In this document: positions 35,235 to 44,718 of the stretch, piece by piece
Position numbering within the stretch: the stretch's first letter is position 1
How the letters are laid out: each line of letters opens with the position of its first letter
Assembly (NCBI RefSeq): GCF_024346455.1
Contig: NZ_JAGQCY010000016.1
Span: forward strand, 1 to 63,882
Source of the DNA: Cyanobium sp. Aljojuca 7A6
GTDB taxonomy: Bacteria; Cyanobacteriota; Cyanobacteriia; PCC-6307; Cyanobiaceae
Length of the DNA: 63,882 nt
Direction: 5' to 3'
Made by a program: the position numbers and the translations under genes
The notes under the pieces: generated by a model
Database searches by the model: none
The model's input: only the letters and a program-made list of their open reading frames with translations
What the model was told of the DNA's origin: nothing

Positions 35235-36044
35235 TCAGAGGTCCTCCCGGGCCCGCACATAGACGATCGTGCGGTTGCCGCTGGGGGCCTCCCGCTCCTC
35301 CATCACGAACAGGGAGGGACAGCCCCGCACCAGATCGGAGAGCTTCTTGAAGCCATAGAGACGGGTGTCGAAGTCGGGCTGGATTTTCTGCAGGTAGCTG
35401 CCGAAGGTGCCCAGCTGGGTCCAGCCCGATTCCTCCACCGAGCGATCCAGCGCCTCCATCAAAAAATCGGCCGGGATGACGGGATGGCCGCTGGCAGGGG
35501 GATCGCTCTCCTGGGGCCGGCGGGCACTGTCCGCGGCAGCGGCCTCTTCCCCGTGACGGGCGGCGGTCCGCAGCACCTCGGTGAACAGGAACTTGTGGCA
35601 GGCGTTGCGGAAGGCCGCCGGGGTCTTCTCCTCACCGAAGCCATACACCAGCAGCCCCTCCTCCCGCAGGCGCACGGCCAGGCCAGTGAAATCGCTGTCG
35701 CTGGTCACCAGGCAGAAGCCATCGAAGCGGCGGGTGTACAGCAGATCCATCGCATCGATGATCATCGTGCTGTCGGTGGCGTTCTTGCCCACGGTGTAGG
35801 CGAACTGCTGCATCGGCTTGATCGAGAACTTGTTGAGCAACTTCTTCCAGGAGGCACTTTCCGGTGACGTGAAGTCGCCATAGATACGCCGCACAATCGC
35901 CTCCCCGAAGCGGGCCACTTCTTCCAGCACCGCCTCGATCACCGCCGCCCGGGCGTTATCGGCATCAATGAGGACCGCCAGCCGCTTGCCGCTGTCCTCG
36001 CCGGAGTCGGCGGCTGCCGGGAGGGCTCCGGATGGGGATGTCAT
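35235..36044 (-). CDS. NYN-domain RNase with OST-HTH/LOTUS domain
   Basis: This 269-residue protein has an N-terminal NYN (PIN-like, LabA/DUF88) nuclease domain: VLIDADNARAAVIE, DSTMIIDAMDLLY and LVTSDSDFTGLA supply the acidic metal-binding residues. A C-terminal OST-HTH/LOTUS RNA-binding domain lies at about 190-265 (FGSYLQKIQPDFDTRLYGF). LabA-type proteins affect circadian output in cyanobacteria, though this one is not closely assigned. The start is ATG 36044. Confidence 0.87.
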   Translation of the reverse strand: MTSPSGALPAAADSGEDSGKRLAVLIDADNARAAVIEAVLEEVARFGEAIVRRIYGDFTSPESASWKKLLNKFSIKPMQQFAYTVGKNATDSTMIIDAMDLLYTRRFDGFCLVTSDSDFTGLAVRLREEGLLVYGFGEEKTPAAFRNACHKFLFTEVLRTAARHGEEAAAADSARRPQESDPPASGHPVIPADFLMEALDRSVEESGWTQLGTFGSYLQKIQPDFDTRLYGFKKLSDLVRGCPSLFVMEEREAPSGNRTIVYVRAREDL

Positions 36045-36133
36045 GGCTCACCCCATGGGACTTCGACCTTAACGGCCCCCAGCGCGTGTCCCCGGATGCC
36101 GCCGCCGCCCCTCGCCGACAGGAGAATCTGACC

Positions 36134-37138
36134 ATGGTTGTGCCGCCCGTCGTCCCACCCCCCCTGCTGCCCTGCCCGGCCGAGGCGGGCTGGGAGGTGG
36201 CGGCCCGGGCGCGCCTGCCTCGCCGAGCGGCGAACGGCCAACCCTCCGGAGGTTTCTCTGCCGCCAGCTACCAGAGCAACACCGATACGCTCCTGCTGCT
36301 CAGCGATGACACCCAGGGCAGCGTGAGCGCCTGGAGCGGCGTTCGGCAGTTGGGGCGCGTGCCGCTGCGGCCGCTTTTCCGGCTGGACCTGAAAGGCTCA
36401 CCCCAGGCCCCCCTGCCGGCGGAGATGGACGGCGAAGGGCTCGTGGTGCTCGGCGACCGCCTCTGGGTGGCCAGTGAAGGCCGGCGCAGCACCGACAGAC
36501 CAGCCCAACTGCTGGTCTTTGATCGGGCCAGCGGCCAGCTGGAGCGTGCCTATCCCCTGCCACCCGACTGGCAGCCGGCCCCGGGGAAGGGTCTGGGTGC
36601 CAACAAGGGGCCGGAGTCCCTGGCCCTGTTGCGCCGGCCCGGTCAGGCCGATCGGCTGCTGATGGCCGCAGAATCGCCCCTGCTGCAGGATCCCCCAGGC
36701 CAGGTGAGGCTGCTGGGCTGGGCCCTCGGCCCCAGCGGAGCCGTTCCCGGGCCCCTGGCCCGCCTGGCCATTCCCGCGGGCACTGGTTGGGGGCTGACCG
36801 ATCTGCTGGTGGTCGATGCTGCCGCTCCGGCGCCAGGGCTGCTGGCCCTGCTGCGGCGCTACCAGGCCCCCGATCAGTGGCAGATCCTCCTGGCCCACTA
36901 CCCGCTGCCCGATGGCCGGGCCGACCCGAACGGCGTGCTGGAGCCGATCCACCAGTGGGATCTGATCGCGGCCGGCCTGCCGCCAGACAACTGGGAGGCC
37001 CTGACCCCGGGGCCCACCCAGGCCGATGGCCGGGCCAGCCTGCTGCTGGCCTCGGACGACAATTTCAACGCCAAACAGGACAACCACGTGGCCCTGCTGG
37101 TGCCCCACCGCAGCGCCTCCTGCCAACCGAACCGATGA
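36134..37138 (+). CDS. Phytase-like esterase beta-propeller protein
   Basis: This 334-residue protein matches the esterase-like/phytase-like family: DGEGLVVLGDRLWVASEG in the middle and PDNWEALTPGP...LLLASDDNFN near the end. A good ribosome site AGGAGA (36120-36125) precedes ATG 36134. Its last codon overlaps the start of phoX (ATGA), so the two are translated together, which supports a shared role in obtaining phosphate from organic esters. It has no clear signal peptide at this start; an in-frame upstream start at 36032 does not add one. Confidence 0.78.
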   Translation: MVVPPVVPPPLLPCPAEAGWEVAARARLPRRAANGQPSGGFSAASYQSNTDTLLLLSDDTQGSVSAWSGVRQLGRVPLRPLFRLDLKGSPQAPLPAEMDGEGLVVLGDRLWVASEGRRSTDRPAQLLVFDRASGQLERAYPLPPDWQPAPGKGLGANKGPESLALLRRPGQADRLLMAAESPLLQDPPGQVRLLGWALGPSGAVPGPLARLAIPAGTGWGLTDLLVVDAAAPAPGLLALLRRYQAPDQWQILLAHYPLPDGRADPNGVLEPIHQWDLIAAGLPPDNWEALTPGPTQADGRASLLLASDDNFNAKQDNHVALLVPHRSASCQPNR

Positions 37139-39306
37139 ATCGTCGCGATCTGCTCTCTCTGCTTGGCATCGGCGCCTGTTCCTTCGCCCATGCGGCTCTG
37201 CCATCCGCGGCAGCCAAGACAGTGGGGGCCGCGACAAGGGAAACCCCTTTCCCTGTGGTGCCCACCCCCCTGCCGGTGGCCACCGACGGCCTCGATGCGG
37301 ACAGCCAGCAGCGCCGGTATGCCCGCATCGAGCTGGAAGACCGGCTGGTGCTGCCGGACGGCTTCCGGGCCGACGTGGTGGCGGTCTGGGGGGATCCGGT
37401 GGCCGAGGGCCGCTTCGGCTTCAACAACGATCACCTCTCCTTCCTGGCCCTGGCGGCGGATCGGGCCCTGTTGACGGTGAATTTTGAATACATCAGCGCC
37501 AGGGCCTGGCGGGAGGGCTACGCCGAAGCCGTGGGCGGGACGCTGCCTTTTGAGGGGGTGATCGAGGCCCTGGCCGCCAGGGGCGGCCGGGTGGATGCCG
37601 CCAGCCTGCCGGCGGGCGATCCGCTGCTGGAGAACATGCGCCAGCTGGCGGAGGCAGCCATGGCCGATCTGGGCCTCGGTGTGATCGAGCTGGAGCGGCA
37701 GCCCGGCGGCCCTTGGCGGCGCCGTACGGGGAGGTTCGATCGGCGCATCACCGGCCTCAGCGGCTGGCGCGACCCCGCCCAGCGGCTGCGCAGCTCAGGA
37801 CCGGCGGCGGCCGTGTTCCGACGCCGCGAGCGCCTCGGCTACGACGACGGCCTGGGGGACGCCATCATCGGCAGCTTCGCCAACTGCGCCGGCGGCGAGA
37901 CCCCCTGGGGGACCGTGCTCAGCGCCGAAGAGAACCTGCAGAGCCAGGTGCCCGAGGCGGTGCATGCCGACGGCTCCTCCGTCTCGCCCGCCGAGCGGCC
38001 CTTCGCCTACGACGGCCAGCGCCTCGACGGCCTTGGCAACCCCTTCGGCCTGGCGGGCAACAAGTACGGCTGGATGGTGGAGATCGACCCGCGCCGGCCC
38101 GAGCAGGCCGCGGTGAAGCACAGCTGGCTGGGCCGCTTTCGCCACGAGGCCGTGGCGGTCAAGGCCGTCGCCGGCCAGCCCCTGATCGTCTATTCCGGCT
38201 GCGACCGCCACGGCGGCCACCTTTACCGCTACGTCAGCGACGCCACGATCCGCGATCCGGCCGACCCGGCCAATTCGGCCCTGTTCACTGCCGGGCGGCT
38301 GGAGGTGGCCCGTTTCGATCCGCCCCTCCCCGCCGGCGGGGAGGGCCGGGGCCGCTGGCTGCCCCTGGAGCCCTCCAGCCCGGTGGCGCCGCTTCCCCCC
38401 AGCCATTTCACCCGTTTCGGCCTCGAGCAGGCGATCCTGCTGCCCCACTCCGATCGCCTCAGGCCCGGCGCCGAAGCCTTCAGCAGCGACGCGGCCGTGG
38501 CGGACTACCGGCGCCGGTTCCAGACCCTGGCGGACCTCTACCCCGGACAGGGCGAGGAGCGGATGGGGGCGATCCTGATCGATGCCCACCTGGCCGCTTG
38601 CGCCATCGGGGCCACCCCCGCGGCCCGGCCGGAAGACACCGTGATCGATCCGGCCAGCGGCGATCTGCTGATCGCCTTCACCGCCGGCGGCGGCAGCGGC
38701 GACGGCCGGGCCGACCCGGCCATCTTCCGCGGCCCCCAGGGGCAGCCCACCTGGCCCTATGGCTGGATCATGCGCCTGGCCGATGAGGATGCGGCACCGG
38801 CAGGGGGCTTCCGCTGGCGCCTGGTGGCCACTGGCGGCGCCCCCTGGCAGGGGGGCCTGGGCTTCGCCAATCCCGACAACCTCAGCATCGATCGGCTGGG
38901 GAACATCTGGATGGTGACCGACCGCTCGACGAAATCGGTCGATCTGGATCTGTTCGGCAATAACAGCTGCTGGGTGCTGCCCTCCCGCGGGCCCCACGCC
39001 GGTGAGGCCTTCTGCTTCGCTACAGGACCCATGGAATCCGAACTGACCGGCCCCTGCTTCGACAGCGGCGAAGCCACCCTGTTTCTGGCGGTGCAGCACC
39101 CGGGCGAGGACCACGGCGCCCGCCCGTCTGCGGAGGCCCGTGAAGCCCAGGCCCACCGGCTGGTGGATCGCTCCGGCCGCCCCTTCGAGCAGCTGCGCTG
39201 GGTGCCCCAGGGCTCCAACTGGCCCTCCGGGGTGCCCGGCCGGGCCCCACGCCCCGGAGTGGTGGCGATCCGGCGCCTCGCCGGCGGGCCGCTGCTGGAG
39301 AGCTGA
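37135..39306 (+). CDS. phoX: PhoX-type alkaline phosphatase
   Basis: This 723-residue protein begins MNRRDLLSLLGIGACSFAHA, a twin-arginine-like export signal. It shows PhoX/DUF839 family blocks: FGFNNDHLSFL, ANCAGGETPWGTVLSAEEN, NKYGWMVEIDP and GFANPDNLSIDRLGNIWMVTD. PhoX is a calcium- and iron-dependent periplasmic phosphomonoesterase. No Pho box was recognised directly upstream. It is coupled to the phytase-like gene by ATGA. Confidence 0.92.
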   Translation: MNRRDLLSLLGIGACSFAHAALPSAAAKTVGAATRETPFPVVPTPLPVATDGLDADSQQRRYARIELEDRLVLPDGFRADVVAVWGDPVAEGRFGFNNDHLSFLALAADRALLTVNFEYISARAWREGYAEAVGGTLPFEGVIEALAARGGRVDAASLPAGDPLLENMRQLAEAAMADLGLGVIELERQPGGPWRRRTGRFDRRITGLSGWRDPAQRLRSSGPAAAVFRRRERLGYDDGLGDAIIGSFANCAGGETPWGTVLSAEENLQSQVPEAVHADGSSVSPAERPFAYDGQRLDGLGNPFGLAGNKYGWMVEIDPRRPEQAAVKHSWLGRFRHEAVAVKAVAGQPLIVYSGCDRHGGHLYRYVSDATIRDPADPANSALFTAGRLEVARFDPPLPAGGEGRGRWLPLEPSSPVAPLPPSHFTRFGLEQAILLPHSDRLRPGAEAFSSDAAVADYRRRFQTLADLYPGQGEERMGAILIDAHLAACAIGATPAARPEDTVIDPASGDLLIAFTAGGGSGDGRADPAIFRGPQGQPTWPYGWIMRLADEDAAPAGGFRWRLVATGGAPWQGGLGFANPDNLSIDRLGNIWMVTDRSTKSVDLDLFGNNSCWVLPSRGPHAGEAFCFATGPMESELTGPCFDSGEATLFLAVQHPGEDHGARPSAEAREAQAHRLVDRSGRPFEQLRWVPQGSNWPSGVPGRAPRPGVVAIRRLAGGPLLES

Positions 39307-39309
39307 CCC

Positions 39310-40071
39310 TCAGGCGGTGCCGGCATCCAGAGAACGCTCGATCTGGTCGAGGGCCTCATCGAGCGGTTCAAGCGCCGCCGCCATGGCGGCATCGCTGGCC
39401 TCGGTGCTGGGCCACTGGCGATCGATCTGGCGGCGCAGCTGCTGCAGGCCACCGTCGATGGCCTCGAGACGGGTGGCCAGGGCGAGCAGGCGGGCCTCCC
39501 GTTCGTCCATCCCCTGATTCGCCGCCTGCAGATTGCGGCGCAGTTGGTCCACCAGCCGTCGCCGTTCCTGGCGCAGGGGCCCCTCCGCCTCCCGCTGCAG
39601 GGCCTTCTCCTCCCGGGCCAGGCGACGGGTGAGGGCGTCGGGATCCAGGCGCCGCCCTGCGCCCGACTCCAGCAGGGGCCGGCGTTCCTGCAGCCGTTCC
39701 GGCAGCTGCTGCAACCGTTCGCAGCAGAGCTGGACGCTGCCCAGGGCCTCCAGATGGCCCGGGTCGGTGAAACGCACCACAGCCTCCTGGCGCAACGCCA
39801 ACGCCGTCACCGCCAGCCCACTGGCCCGATCCAGGGCCTCCTCCAGGCCCGCATCAAGCCGCTCGGCGTGGAGGCGCTCGCTGCGGCTGCGGCGTGCGGC
39901 CGTTCCCCCTTGAGGCAGGAGCGCTGCGAAGGCAACGCTGAGAGCCACGGCCAGCAGGACCGCCAGGGGAAGGGCCAGCCCGACGCCGCGCACCAGCAGC
40001 ACCAGGCTGACGCCGCCGGCGGCGACCGCCAGGGGGCGGTCCAGGGGGTTGGTCCAGGCCGGCGCCGTCAT
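39310..40071 (-). CDS. Two-helix membrane protein with coiled coil, unknown
   Basis: This 253-residue protein has two hydrophobic segments (about 13-30 and 33-52), then a long Arg/Glu/Leu-rich coiled coil (about 60-235). It is coupled by a one-base overlap to the VWA protein upstream. The organisation resembles toxic-anion/TelA-like or scaffold proteins, but no family is assigned. It probably works with the VWA/binding protein at the membrane. Confidence 0.72.
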   Translation of the reverse strand: MTAPAWTNPLDRPLAVAAGGVSLVLLVRGVGLALPLAVLLAVALSVAFAALLPQGGTAARRSRSERLHAERLDAGLEEALDRASGLAVTALALRQEAVVRFTDPGHLEALGSVQLCCERLQQLPERLQERRPLLESGAGRRLDPDALTRRLAREEKALQREAEGPLRQERRRLVDQLRRNLQAANQGMDEREARLLALATRLEAIDGGLQQLRRQIDRQWPSTEASDAAMAAALEPLDEALDQIERSLDAGTA

Positions 40072-41756
40072 CAGAAGGCCATCTGCAGATCTTCCATGCG
40101 GCGGCGGATGCTGTCCGCCGTGCCGGTGGTGAAATGGCCGCCGTTGCTCTCGGCGATGCGGCGCAGCACGTCGGCGTCGAAATCCCCCTTGTTGCCATAG
40201 CCCATGGTGAAGACGCCGATGCGCTCATCGCCGGCGAAGCCACTGCGCTGCAGTTCGCTGCCCAGCCCTTCGAGGGACAGACGCGAGCCGTTGTCCTGGC
40301 CATCGGTGAGCACCACCACCGCCAGGATCTCGCCGGGGCGCCGGGTGGTTCGCAGCCAGTCGCGGCCCTGCTGGATGGCGTCGTAGAGGACGGTGCCGCC
40401 CTCCGCCTCCAACGAGCCGATGAAGCGGCCGGCCGCCTCACCGCCGGAACCGCCTCCCGTCACCACCACCGGGGGCCGCAGCCGGTTGTCGAAATCGAAC
40501 AACCCCACCGTGTCCCGTGGACCGATCTGGGCCAGGTAGGCCTGCAGGCTGCGCTGGGCCGCCGGCAGCTTCTCCCCCTTCATCGACCCGGAGCTGTCCA
40601 CCACCAGCGCCACCCGGGAGGGTTTCTTGGCCTGGTTGCGCCAGAGGGTGATGATCGCCTCCACCACCTCAGGCTTGGGGGCCCGCAGGGAGTCGTAGAC
40701 GGCCCGGGGATCGGCGCCGTAGGCCGCCGTGACCCGGCTGGCGGGCACCGCCGGGTTGGCTGGCCGCAGCCCCTGTTCGGCCGCGAGGCGCTGGATCTCG
40801 GGGCTCTGGAGCCGCTCGATGATCAACAGGGCCGCCTGCTTTTCCTGGGGGGACACCCAGGGGGCCTCAGGGAGGATCGCCCGCATCGTGCTGGCGTAGG
40901 TGGACCGGGGATACACCGCCTTGAGGGGCTCCTGGTCGGCCTGGCGGGAGGCATTGGCCGCCACCACCGACGACTCGTAAACCGAACCCACCGAGGCCCA
41001 GAAGGGGCCGTTGCGCTGCATCGCCCGGGCCAGTTCGTCGGTGGAGCTGCCGTAGCGGGTCACGTGGCGCTCGATCGCCGCCACCTTGTCGCCGTGGGCC
41101 TGCACATCCGCCAGGGTGAGCAGCTCGGGTCGTTTGCCGGCCACTTCAGCCACCATCGCCACCAGGGTCTGCAGGCCCGAATTGGAGCGGGTGGGAGCGG
41201 TGTGGACGTAACGGATCGGCTGGGAGGGTGCGGCCGGATCCAGCTGGCGGTGGTTGGTGCTGCGGCCCAGGGCGGCGAAGGGATCGGGCCGGTCGAGGCC
41301 CTTCGCCAGGGCCGGGCTGGTCATGAACACCATCGGGCTGGAGGCCAGGGCCGGCGCATCGGCCGGCGCCGGAATCAGCTCCCGCGTGGGGGCCAGACGC
41401 TGCAGCCGGTGCCGCAGCAGATCGAGATAGATCTCGCCATCCACCGAGACCAGGGTGGGGATGCGCGGATCGTCGGCCGCCTGGCCGCCCTGGAGCACCC
41501 CCTTGGCGTGGGTTTCCACTTCGCTGACCACATCGCCGCTGCCGGCGGCCCGGCAGCGGAGGAGCACGGGGGTGCGATCGGCCAGCCGCGGCGGCGACTG
41601 GGCGATCGCCTTGGCCGCCTCCTGGCAGAAGCCCGTCAGGGCGCTGCCCACCAGCATCTGCAGCTCCAGCGGGGGCGGGGCCACAAGGTTGCAGCCGCTG
41701 ATCGGCAGGCCGAGAAGCGCGGTGGTGAGGGCAGCCAACCGCAGGGCCCGTGCCAT
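40071..41756 (-). CDS. Lipoprotein-like binding domain fused to VWA domain
   Basis: This 561-residue protein starts at ATG 41756 with a signal sequence ending in LPISGC, a lipobox-like cleavage site with Cys22. Residues about 30-360 look like a periplasmic solute-binding fold with AAGSGDVVSEVET and PTRSNSGLQTL. Residues about 370-560 are a von Willebrand A domain with metal-site DSSGSMKG and VVLTDGQDNG. It is divergent from a second binding protein with the same RSNSG motif and coupled to a coiled-coil membrane protein. Ligand unknown. Confidence 0.85.
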   Translation of the reverse strand: MARALRLAALTTALLGLPISGCNLVAPPPLELQMLVGSALTGFCQEAAKAIAQSPPRLADRTPVLLRCRAAGSGDVVSEVETHAKGVLQGGQAADDPRIPTLVSVDGEIYLDLLRHRLQRLAPTRELIPAPADAPALASSPMVFMTSPALAKGLDRPDPFAALGRSTNHRQLDPAAPSQPIRYVHTAPTRSNSGLQTLVAMVAEVAGKRPELLTLADVQAHGDKVAAIERHVTRYGSSTDELARAMQRNGPFWASVGSVYESSVVAANASRQADQEPLKAVYPRSTYASTMRAILPEAPWVSPQEKQAALLIIERLQSPEIQRLAAEQGLRPANPAVPASRVTAAYGADPRAVYDSLRAPKPEVVEAIITLWRNQAKKPSRVALVVDSSGSMKGEKLPAAQRSLQAYLAQIGPRDTVGLFDFDNRLRPPVVVTGGGSGGEAAGRFIGSLEAEGGTVLYDAIQQGRDWLRTTRRPGEILAVVVLTDGQDNGSRLSLEGLGSELQRSGFAGDERIGVFTMGYGNKGDFDADVLRRIAESNGGHFTTGTADSIRRRMEDLQMAF

Positions 41757-41867
41757 GGAGCGGGTCGGAAAGGTGCCCCCATTCTGCTGGCAAGGAGCGA
41801 TGGCTCCAGGGCGCCGGTGGCGGGTGCCGCCGCCGCGTTCAGACTGCTGGGTACCCGGACGTGTCCA

Positions 41868-42884
41868 TTGGAAGCGACCCTGAGCCGCAGGCGCCTGCTT
41901 TCGCTCCTGATCGCCGGCGCCTCCCTGGCCCTGGCGACGGCCCCCCTGCCCGGGCTGCGGCGGCCGCTGGTGGTGGCGGTGGGGTCGGAACTGGCCGGCG
42001 CCATGGGTGAACTCGAACCCCTGTTCGAACGCCGCCACGGCGGCATCGACCTGGCCTGGAAAGTGCAGGGTGCCCAGGACATGGTCAACCGCGCCCGCGA
42101 GGAGGGGCCGCAACGGCCGCGGGTGCTGATCCCCGCTAACCGGGACCTGCTCAACCAGCTGGCCGGCGAGCTCCAGGCCCAGGGGGTGCCAGCCCCCTTC
42201 CTACAACCCCCCGTTCCCGTCGCCCGCACCCTGCTGGTGGCCGTGGCCTGGCCGGAACGGGCCCAACGACTGTTCCCGGACGGCCGCTTCTCCTGGCCCC
42301 AGCTGCGGCGAGCCGCGGCGGCGGGCCAGTGGGGGGCCCTGGGCGCCCCGGCGAGCTGGGGCAGTGTCGATCTGCGCAGCACCGACCCGATGCGCTCCAA
42401 CTCGGGCCAGCTGACCCTGGCGCTCTGGTGCCGGGGCCAGAGCGGCGCCGATTGTGCCGCCGCCCTTCGCCGCGCCGTCTACCGCCCGGCTCGCTCCACA
42501 GACATCCTGCTGCAGGAATTCATCAGTGGCGGCCCCAACGAGGGCGACCTGGCACTGGTGTACGAAGCCTCGGCCCTGGCCCGGCAGCACGAGGCCAGCC
42601 GCCAGCGTCCGGGGGGCTACGAACTTTTCGTTCCGAATCCCACCATCGAGACCGTGCTGGCGGCGGCCGTGCTGCAGGGGGAAGCGGCCGGCGGCAAGCA
42701 GGACGGCGAGCGATTCGTGGCCTTTCTGCTCTCCCAGGAAGGCCAGGGGGTGCTCAGGCGCCTGGGATTCCGCGGCGCCGACGGCGGCGGTGGCAGCCCG
42801 GCCGCCAGCGGCGTGAAGCGCCTGCCGCCCCCCTCGCCAACTGAACGGGAGGAGCTGCTGCGGTTCTGGCAACAGGCCGGCTGA
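41868..42884 (+). CDS. Exported solute-binding-like protein
   Basis: This 338-residue protein probably starts at TTG 41868, giving a twin-arginine-like leader LSRRRLLSLLIAGASLALA. An in-frame GTG at 41817 is the alternative. The binding fold includes VVAVGSELAGAMGELEPLF, DPMRSNSGQLTLALW and YELFVPNPTIETVLAAAV. It shares the RSNSG block with the VWA fusion encoded divergently, so the two are probably paralogous partners. No ABC permease is adjacent. Confidence 0.78.
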   Translation: MEATLSRRRLLSLLIAGASLALATAPLPGLRRPLVVAVGSELAGAMGELEPLFERRHGGIDLAWKVQGAQDMVNRAREEGPQRPRVLIPANRDLLNQLAGELQAQGVPAPFLQPPVPVARTLLVAVAWPERAQRLFPDGRFSWPQLRRAAAAGQWGALGAPASWGSVDLRSTDPMRSNSGQLTLALWCRGQSGADCAAALRRAVYRPARSTDILLQEFISGGPNEGDLALVYEASALARQHEASRQRPGGYELFVPNPTIETVLAAAVLQGEAAGGKQDGERFVAFLLSQEGQGVLRRLGFRGADGGGGSPAASGVKRLPPPSPTEREELLRFWQQAG

Positions 42885-43113
42885 AGGGGCAGAACAAACG
42901 CAGCTAGGTGTTTCCAGCCACCTGGGGTGGTGCGGCAGACGACGGACGACGGCGAAGCGATTGCTGCGACCAAGCGATGCAAAGGTTGCAGGATTCGGCC
43001 TGTCTGGCTGTTACTGGGTTCGCGGTGATCCACGCCGGGATCGTGTCACCATGGCGGAGCTTCAGGCCTGAGCGCGCCCAGCCTCTGGGCTCCGATCCAC
43101 CTGCCAGAAGGTT

Positions 43114-44232
43114 GTGCTCACCTGCGACGCCCTGTTCATCTCCGATCTGCATCTGGGCTCCAATCAGTGTGAAGCCGGCCACCTGGCGGCGTTTCTGGAG
43201 TGCATCCGGCCCCGGCAGTTGTTCCTCGTCGGCGACATCATCGATCTGCAGGCGATCCGCTTCAACGCCAACGTCGATGCCGACTTTCTCACCGATCTGA
43301 TCGACGCCCTGCTGGCCCGTGAAGACGAAGATCCCTTGACCAGCGAGACGTGGCAGAAGGCCCAGCTGCTGCGGACCTCCCATCGCCGGGTGCTGGAGCG
43401 GTTTCAGGCCCTGCACCGGGACGGGGTGGCCATCACCTACATCCCCGGCAACCACGATGCCTACCTGCGCCGCCACGCCGGCCTGGAGCGGCCTGGCTTC
43501 ACGATTCGGCGGCAGGACGTGTACTGCACCCCCTCAGGGAAGCGGCTGCTGGTGCGCCACGGCGACGAGTACGACCGGCTGATCCGCTTTCACGCCGGTG
43601 CGGCCGAGGGGCTGGCCCGGCTGCAGGAGCACTACAGCGCCGGCATCAATGGCCTGCTCTTCCCCTTCACCCGTCCGGCCAACGGGCCACTGCCGGCCGG
43701 CTGGAACGCCGAAGGAATCCTGCAGAGCGCCGTGGATCTGCTCGCCAGTCACCAGGAGTGGCCGATCCCGATCAGCCGGGGGCTGAACTCCTCCGGGGGG
43801 TTCTCCCTGGCCTTCGTGCTCGAGAGTGCCCTCAAGAGCCGCACGGGGCACGACCGGCTGATCAAGCGCCGGATCGTCCAGCACCTGCAACGGGAGGGAC
43901 GGGGCCCGCAGGCCCTCGACGGGCTGATCAATGGCCACACCCACATCCCCGAAGCCACGCCCCTGGGCCTGCCTGGGCCGGTCAGCGAGGGCGACGGCCC
44001 CTGCCACATCACCTACTACAACACCGGCAGCTGGGCCCGCAGCCAGCGGCGACTGGGTCGCACAGCGCTGGTGGTGGCCCACAACGGCACCGTCGGGATG
44101 GTGCGATTCGATCGACGCCAGGGCATCGAACCCTTCCAGCCCCCCCGCTTCCCCTTCAACACCTATCCGATGCGTCCCTGCCCGGGGTGTGGTCTGGGGG
44201 TGGCCAGTCTGGGGGCGGCCTTCCGGGACTGA
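43114..44232 (+). CDS. Metallophosphoesterase, LpxH-like
   Basis: This 372-residue calcineurin-like phosphatase starts at GTG 43114 with ALFISDLHLGSNQCEAG, followed by FLVGDIIDL, YIPGNHDAYLRR, VRHGDEYDRL and INGHTHIPEA, a full two-metal site. The pattern is close to UDP-2,3-diacylglucosamine hydrolase-like proteins, but it is longer than LpxH. A role in lipid A synthesis is possible in this Gram-negative lineage but not certain. The C-terminal has a PCPGCGLG cysteine cluster. Confidence 0.85.
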   Translation: MLTCDALFISDLHLGSNQCEAGHLAAFLECIRPRQLFLVGDIIDLQAIRFNANVDADFLTDLIDALLAREDEDPLTSETWQKAQLLRTSHRRVLERFQALHRDGVAITYIPGNHDAYLRRHAGLERPGFTIRRQDVYCTPSGKRLLVRHGDEYDRLIRFHAGAAEGLARLQEHYSAGINGLLFPFTRPANGPLPAGWNAEGILQSAVDLLASHQEWPIPISRGLNSSGGFSLAFVLESALKSRTGHDRLIKRRIVQHLQREGRGPQALDGLINGHTHIPEATPLGLPGPVSEGDGPCHITYYNTGSWARSQRRLGRTALVVAHNGTVGMVRFDRRQGIEPFQPPRFPFNTYPMRPCPGCGLGVASLGAAFRD

Positions 44233-44340
44233 CGGGCTTGGCCTCATGTCCTGGTGATGGCTGCAACAAATCCCTGTCTCATTATTCACAAGACAGCATC
44301 TGGCGGCTGCATAGGCTATATCCCAAAAAGGTGCCTTTCC

Positions 44341-44649
44341 ATGTCTGACGCGAACTGCTCCCCGTTGGCGATCTGGGACATCATTGGTTCCCGATCAGTG
44401 GCAACTCCAGTGACCCAAGAGGTGCTGAACCGGATCCGACGCGGCGATGCGATGGCGGCGATCACAATGGATCATCCCCAGTTAACACAGGCCCAGATCA
44501 GCCTGGTTCAGCATCTTCAGATCCAGGAACTTGAATTGAATCGATTATACAAGGAGATGCAGAATGTGGAGCAACTGAAGATGCAGGTCGAGCGTGAGCT
44601 GGCGAGGTCGCTACTGCGGGCCTATCAACAGTCCACGACTTCACCGTGA
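44341..44649 (+). CDS. Small helical protein upstream of feoA, unknown
   Basis: This 102-residue protein from ATG 44341 has a helical C-terminal half (VQHLQIQELELNRLYKEM, then QNVEQLKMQVERELARS) predicted to form a coiled coil. The gene lies 69 bases before feoA on the same strand and in lower-GC DNA. A longer start at 44254 is possible. I assign no family; proximity suggests a link to iron uptake. Confidence 0.62.
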   Translation: MSDANCSPLAIWDIIGSRSVATPVTQEVLNRIRRGDAMAAITMDHPQLTQAQISLVQHLQIQELELNRLYKEMQNVEQLKMQVERELARSLLRAYQQSTTSP

Positions 44650-44653
44650 CCGA

Positions 44654-44694
44654 TCCAACGTTCTGGGTTGGACTGTCATGGACTGTCCTAGGAT
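44654..44694 (+). promoter_or_regulatory. Candidate feoA promoter with inverted and tandem repeats
   Basis: The inverted repeat TCCAAC (44654-44659)/GTTGGA (44667-44672) is followed by a tandem repeat of TGGACTGTCA (44669-44678) and TGGACTGTCC (44679-44688). TTGGAC (44668-44673) and TAGGAT (44689-44694) could be -35 and -10 boxes, but with 15-bp spacing. The repeats are not a recognisable Fur box; a regulator binding them is inferred only. Confidence 0.35.
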
Positions 44695-44718
44695 CGTGGC
44701 TTAAGAAAGGAAGATTTC

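Noticed and set aside
40134..41867. Long open frame leading into the binding-protein gene on the plus strand
   Set aside because: This part is antisense to the VWA fusion and reads as Gly/His/Arg-rich noise; only the portion from about 41868 looks like a protein.
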